Positions 60,329-64,000 of a stretch of 64,000 nucleotides of DNA are shown here, one piece after another. How positions within the stretch are numbered: position 1 is the first letter of the stretch; each line of letters opens with the position of its first letter. Origin of the DNA: Choanephora cucurbitarum (Eukaryota; Mucoromycota; Mucoromycetes; Mucorales; Choanephoraceae); assembly GCA_025331435.1 (NCBI GenBank), contig JAIWNI010000001.1, positions 496,001-560,000 of the forward strand, in the 5' to 3' direction. The translations under genes were made by a program, and so were the position numbers. Under the pieces are notes generated by a model. The model worked only from the letters and a program-made list of their open reading frames with translations, did no database searches and was not told the origin of the DNA.

Positions 60329-62452
60329 TTATTCTTCATCCAATGTGCCTAATTCATTACTACGACGAGCAGATGGTGTAGATGAACCTGATGATTTTCG
60401 TGACGTATCTTCTTCATTCATAGAAGAAACAGCACTATCACTGTTCACAATGTTCGGTGAAAATGCTGCTGTAGGCAAAGCTGTGCTTGTTGAAGCAGTG
60501 GGTGTTGGCTCTTCCTTTACTGCGCTTGATGACCAACCAATACCACTCATTCTGCGCAGTGCCTTAGCCCAACCACTGCTTGATCCAGTTGTTGTTGTAC
60601 TTGTGGAAACAGATCGCTCAGGTTGGGGTGCAGGCTGTTGTATGAGAGATGAATGTCGACGTCTGTCTTCTGAGATAGATTTTATTACACTGCCATCTTG
60701 ATGTCTGCCTGGAAAAGCTGCTGCTGGGGGTGGAAGTGTCGGGCTTGAATACATACTACTATGTTTATTGTTTGATGTTGAGGAAGAGGAAGAGGGAGAT
60801 GTAGAAGGAGATGGTGGTGCCTTTGATCCCCAATAAGAAATTGTACGACGACGTTGGCGGTTGGCGTCTTTGTTATTTGAACCAGAGGAAATAGACACAG
60901 TACGGGTGGGTGCTGGGCCAGATTCTTCTTTGTTGGTTTTCTGTGCTGATGATTTATTGCTAGTAGAATAAGAAACCAGTGTACTGGGCTTTGAAGGTTG
61001 ATCGATACTGAGAACATCTTCCAGTTGCTTGTTGTTGATGATTTTCATCAAAATCTTATTCATGTAGAGTTGAAGAGCACGGTTAGTGTCTTGTAGTGTC
61101 TTGTTTTCATCATTTAATTCTATAGGGAAATAAGATGATTGGTATGTTCAACAAAGGCACTCTTTTATCAGGTATCACAAATAGGTTATATGTAAAAAAA
61201 GAACAGATATTTACTTTGAATCGTCTGGTCTGCTTCAGATTCCTTTTGCCAATCGGGTATAGAGGAAGCGAGTTCCTCGGCTAGATTTAAGCCTTGGTTG
61301 CTAGAAGAGCTAGCCGATTCTTTCATAGTAGGATTGTCTTCGACCTATAAATAGAAATTGGCATCATGTCTATCTATATTATGTATGTTGTTCTTATATA
61401 CCTGCATAATTGGGTTCATCATAAACTCGCCATTCATCGTTTTTTCATGCAATAAGATTTGATAGCTTTCATTGTCTTCCATCAGTGATCTATTTAACTG
61501 CTTTACATTAGCGATTTCATGCTCCAAATGAACCAGTTTAAGTGACTGAAGCTGAAACTCAGATTGTTGTTTGGCGATCAGATTCTTTTGTTTTTCGAGT
61601 TCACTCTTCAAGTCCAAAATTAATTTATCTTGAGCTTTGATGGTTCGCTGAGCAATCTTGGCCTCACGAGCATACGAAGAATCAATGGAGGCTAGTTTGG
61701 GTGTAGGCCGCTCATCTCTAGATCCGTCCTGTTCCTCTATGATATTGTTGTTTTCATTGATATCTCCAAGTCCAGTTGTGAAGGGACTCATGATACCCAA
61801 AGTGGTTCCTGTGACACTTCTTCTTCTAGGAGTTCGAGGTGTGCGTGGTTCATTTGAGTTATTGACACTAAGTGACCGAATCTGGTTATAGAGGTCGGCT
61901 TCTCGTTGCTGCCACATTGATTTATCATTCTCATAATCTTGAGACTATATAACAAAACATGTGTTCTTAATTTACACAAAAATCTGTTTACTTTTGTACA
62001 ACAGCAATTTTCTCTTTTTTTTTTTTTACCTCAGCAATTAATTTCTTTTCTGCATCTCGCTTGGCCTTTGATAACTGTTGAATTTCTTTTCTCAAACTAC
62101 TGATGTCTTGTTCTTGAGCATACAACTGAGTCTCAAGACGTGCTTGACTGTTGCTATAGTTTGAATTGTCCAATTGAATGGCAGACATTTTCTATAAGAG
62201 AAGGTTAACTTATCGTTTTTGTAGAGAATGATAAAATCTCTACCTGTCGTAAATAGTCATTATCATTATGAAGTTCTCTTTGTTGCCCCTCCAAAGTCTC
62301 GAGTTGGTGTCTCAACTGTATGTGATTTCGGTTTAATACAACAACAGGAAAATAGAGCGGGAGAATTAGTTTACCTCACTTTCAACTTCTTGACCTTTCT
62401 TGATCTGATCTTGTAAAGAGTGAATCAAGAGTGTAAGCTCATCTGTTGTCAT
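60329..62452 (-). CDS. Long coiled-coil protein, fungal, function unknown
   Basis: Six or seven exons from MTTDELTLLIHSLQDQIKKG (start 62452). Heptad-rich segments are QLRHQLETLEGQQRELHNDN, EQDISSLRKEIQQLSKAKRD and LILDLKSELEKQKNLIAKQQ. A spacer has TPRTPRRRSVTGTTLG. Near the middle, LQDTNRALQLYMNKILMKII resembles a block conserved in fungal coiled-coil proteins that I know only as uncharacterised. The C-terminal third is Ser/Thr/Pro-rich with RRRTISYWG and RRHSS sites that could be phosphorylated. About 600 residues. A cytoskeletal or polarity scaffold is possible but unproven. Confidence 0.8.
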
Positions 62453-63835
62453 TTCGGCTCTTTGCTTTGTTTTAGTTTATGTTTTCTTGCACTATATTAA
62501 AAAGAAAAGAAAAAGAGAATGAGAGAAATGTCCACTTGCTTTTCTTTAAGAGGGACTTGAAGAAAAAAAAAAGGGGGGAAGAAGGGGAAAAAAAAAGAAT
62601 AAAGAAAATAGTGAGAAGGCGCGAACAAACATCAAAAAAAAAAGCTTCCAATATTATGTCACACGTAACATGTTGTCTACTCCTTTTCTGGATGTTGTCT
62701 GTTGCATCAAGCGAACCTTGCGGACTTCTAAGACAGCAGTTTCACATACACGATTTCCTGAAATAGATTGCATAATGATAGAAAGCCTTGCACTAACAAA
62801 AATGCATATCCTCAGAAATTGATAGTGATGGGAAAGATCTGTTTTTATCTTCATCCAAACACATTTGTAAATTTGAGTTAAAAAAACAATAAATTTCATA
62901 AATAGATACTGCTACAAAAATACCAAATGTTCTCAGAGTCAAGATTATTCTCCCCTTAATAGTCTCTCTCTCTTAATCTTTGACCACCGATTAGAATTGC
63001 TCAATAAAGTGAAACCTTCAGAGAGCATACAGTCCAAACATGGATATCTTCGGCTGAGCTGCTTAACACTATAAGTCGAATGGCATTCATGCATTGAAGC
63101 TGCATCAAAAGATTGAGGACAATACTCTGTTTGTCCTTTTTCTTTGGTTCAACTTTGACCCGTCTTAATGTTAGTAAGAGAGTTTGGTCTTCTTCCTTAT
63201 TTATTCAAGGCTTCAAATGTGCTTTTTTGATTGTTAAGATATTCTCATTGACTACAAAATAGTGGGCGGAAGTCTTTGCGGTTCCTAGGCCATCAAACAG
63301 GTAATTGAGAGACATCATCGTTGCTTCATCTATTTGGTGTCCTCCTAGAGCGACTAGTTTTTTTTTTCATTTGAAAACTAAGGATGACAGTAGAGCTATC
63401 TATCTCTCTTTTATCTTACTTTGATATCGAAATGAATTGGCTTCTTGAATAAAACGATATCAGGACTTGGGCAGCAGACTAGAAAGATTATTGACAGACT
63501 TCACAATAGAACTTCACACATAAGACCATTTGTTATGCTGGAGTTATGTGATGTTCATTGCTTAGTATCTAGATTTTTGGGAATTTATACAAAAGAAAGA
63601 AATTATTGTCTTGATTCGTTGTTTCCTGTTTTGCTTCTTTACAAACTCGTAAACTCATAAACGACGCTATTGTACCAGCTGGAATCTGATTGTGCTCTCC
63701 TTCGGACAACCAGAAGATATTCTCAAATTTAAATTACAAGACTTGCGTTGATTGCAGAGTAAGTTCAAACAAGCAATGTATGCATGTTGTCAGTTTTGAC
63801 TAGCTTAATGAGTGAAGCCATTAGAATTCAGAAGA
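62453..63835. other. Gene-poor region
   Basis: Upstream of the coiled-coil gene. Frames at 62479-62766 and 63445-63660 lack recognisable content. Purine-rich A/G runs occupy 62500-62640. Confidence 0.45.
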
Positions 63836-64000
63836 ATGAACAACTGTTGTACCTACTGCAAAGCAGAACATAGTCCAGCCAGGCTGTCTTCTAGTTGTAC
63901 AAAAAGAGGCGAAGAGGTCTGGGCGTCATGTTTTAAAGGAGAAAGTGACAAACTTGAGTTATTTGCATTGTTGGTTTCGCCGATGGCGCATTCACTTCTA
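63836..64000 (+). CDS. Partial ORF with a CxxC-x3-H motif, possibly retroelement Gag-like
   Basis: Open from ATG 63836 to the window end (55 codons). It contains MNNCCTYCKAEHSPARLSSS followed by CTKRGEE. The C-x2-C-x3-H-x8-C spacing differs from the classic CCHC zinc knuckle (C-x2-C-x4-H-x4-C). It might be a decayed Gag or LINE ORF1 fragment or a chance frame. Confidence 0.25.
   Translation, partial: MNNCCTYCKAEHSPARLSSSCTKRGEEVWASCFKGESDKLELFALLVSPMAHSLL

Noticed and set aside
60279..60701. 140-codon plus-strand frame over the coiled-coil gene's 3' exon
   Set aside because: Antisense to a Ser/Thr-rich exon with consistent splice structure on the minus strand.

Overview
The window is nuclear DNA from a filamentous fungus, most likely a Mucoromycota species (Mucorales-type). 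The evidence is an AT-rich sequence, genes broken by many short GT-AG introns of about 45-80 nt, and a gene set that mixes general fungal genes (MTC6, ERO1, CUZ1, GPI16) with genes that most yeasts have lost (a COP1-type RING/WD40 ubiquitin ligase, a TBC1D20 ortholog with a minor-spliceosome intron). About 23 protein genes can be supported. I found no tRNA, rRNA or CRISPR. All protein calls were made by reading the exons and recalling families; no database search was run.

Layout. 0.2-6 kb: UBP3/USP10 deubiquitinase with a 56-glutamine tract (-), a 605-bp inverted-repeat structure, and the GDT1 Golgi cation transporter (-). 6.9-16.3 kb: a dense block with COP1 (+), the TLDc protein OXR1 (+), a small lysine-rich protein with a PCNA-box-like motif (-), a 102-bp MITE, the AN1 zinc-finger protein CUZ1 (+), a PUS9/RIB2-type tRNA pseudouridine synthase (+) and a two-RRM RNA-binding protein (-). 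17-22.6 kb: mitochondrial ribosomal protein bL28 (-), ERO1 (+) and a HemW-type radical SAM protein (-). 23.8-26.8 kb: a 2,998-bp structure bounded by 541-bp inverted repeats. It carries two fragments of one unknown gene in permuted order. 27-31.8 kb: bHLH transcription factor (-) and lysyl-tRNA synthetase (-). 34-43 kb: MTC6 (+), pyruvate dehydrogenase kinase (-), GPI16/PIG-T (-) and a TBC1D20/GYP8 RabGAP (+), the last two sharing a 133-bp promoter. 43-50 kb: SAM methyltransferase (-), NMN adenylyltransferase (-), a small possibly mitochondrial protein (-) and a GNAT acetyltransferase (+). 50-54 kb: gene-poor DNA with a MITE and eroded retroelement-like sequence. 54-62.5 kb: actin (+), a small lysine-rich protein (-), the COMPASS subunit ASH2 (+) and a long coiled-coil protein (-). 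The last 1.5 kb is gene-poor and ends in a possible zinc-knuckle ORF cut by the window edge.

The genes are mostly unrelated housekeeping functions: ER redox folding, GPI anchoring, Golgi ion balance, NAD synthesis, translation, histone methylation and ubiquitin. They are not one pathway. Several neighbours are tail-to-tail with only 12-26 bp between stop codons.

The most notable observations are: (1) an AT-AC, U12-type intron in the TBC1D20 gene that is required for the reading frame; (2) the 3-kb inverted-repeat element with its permuted gene fragments and triple TGASTCA sites in each arm; (3) a USP10-like FGD motif at the UBP3 N-terminus, encoded by two tiny exons; (4) a full-length COP1; (5) three MITE copies from two families with TA-type ends.
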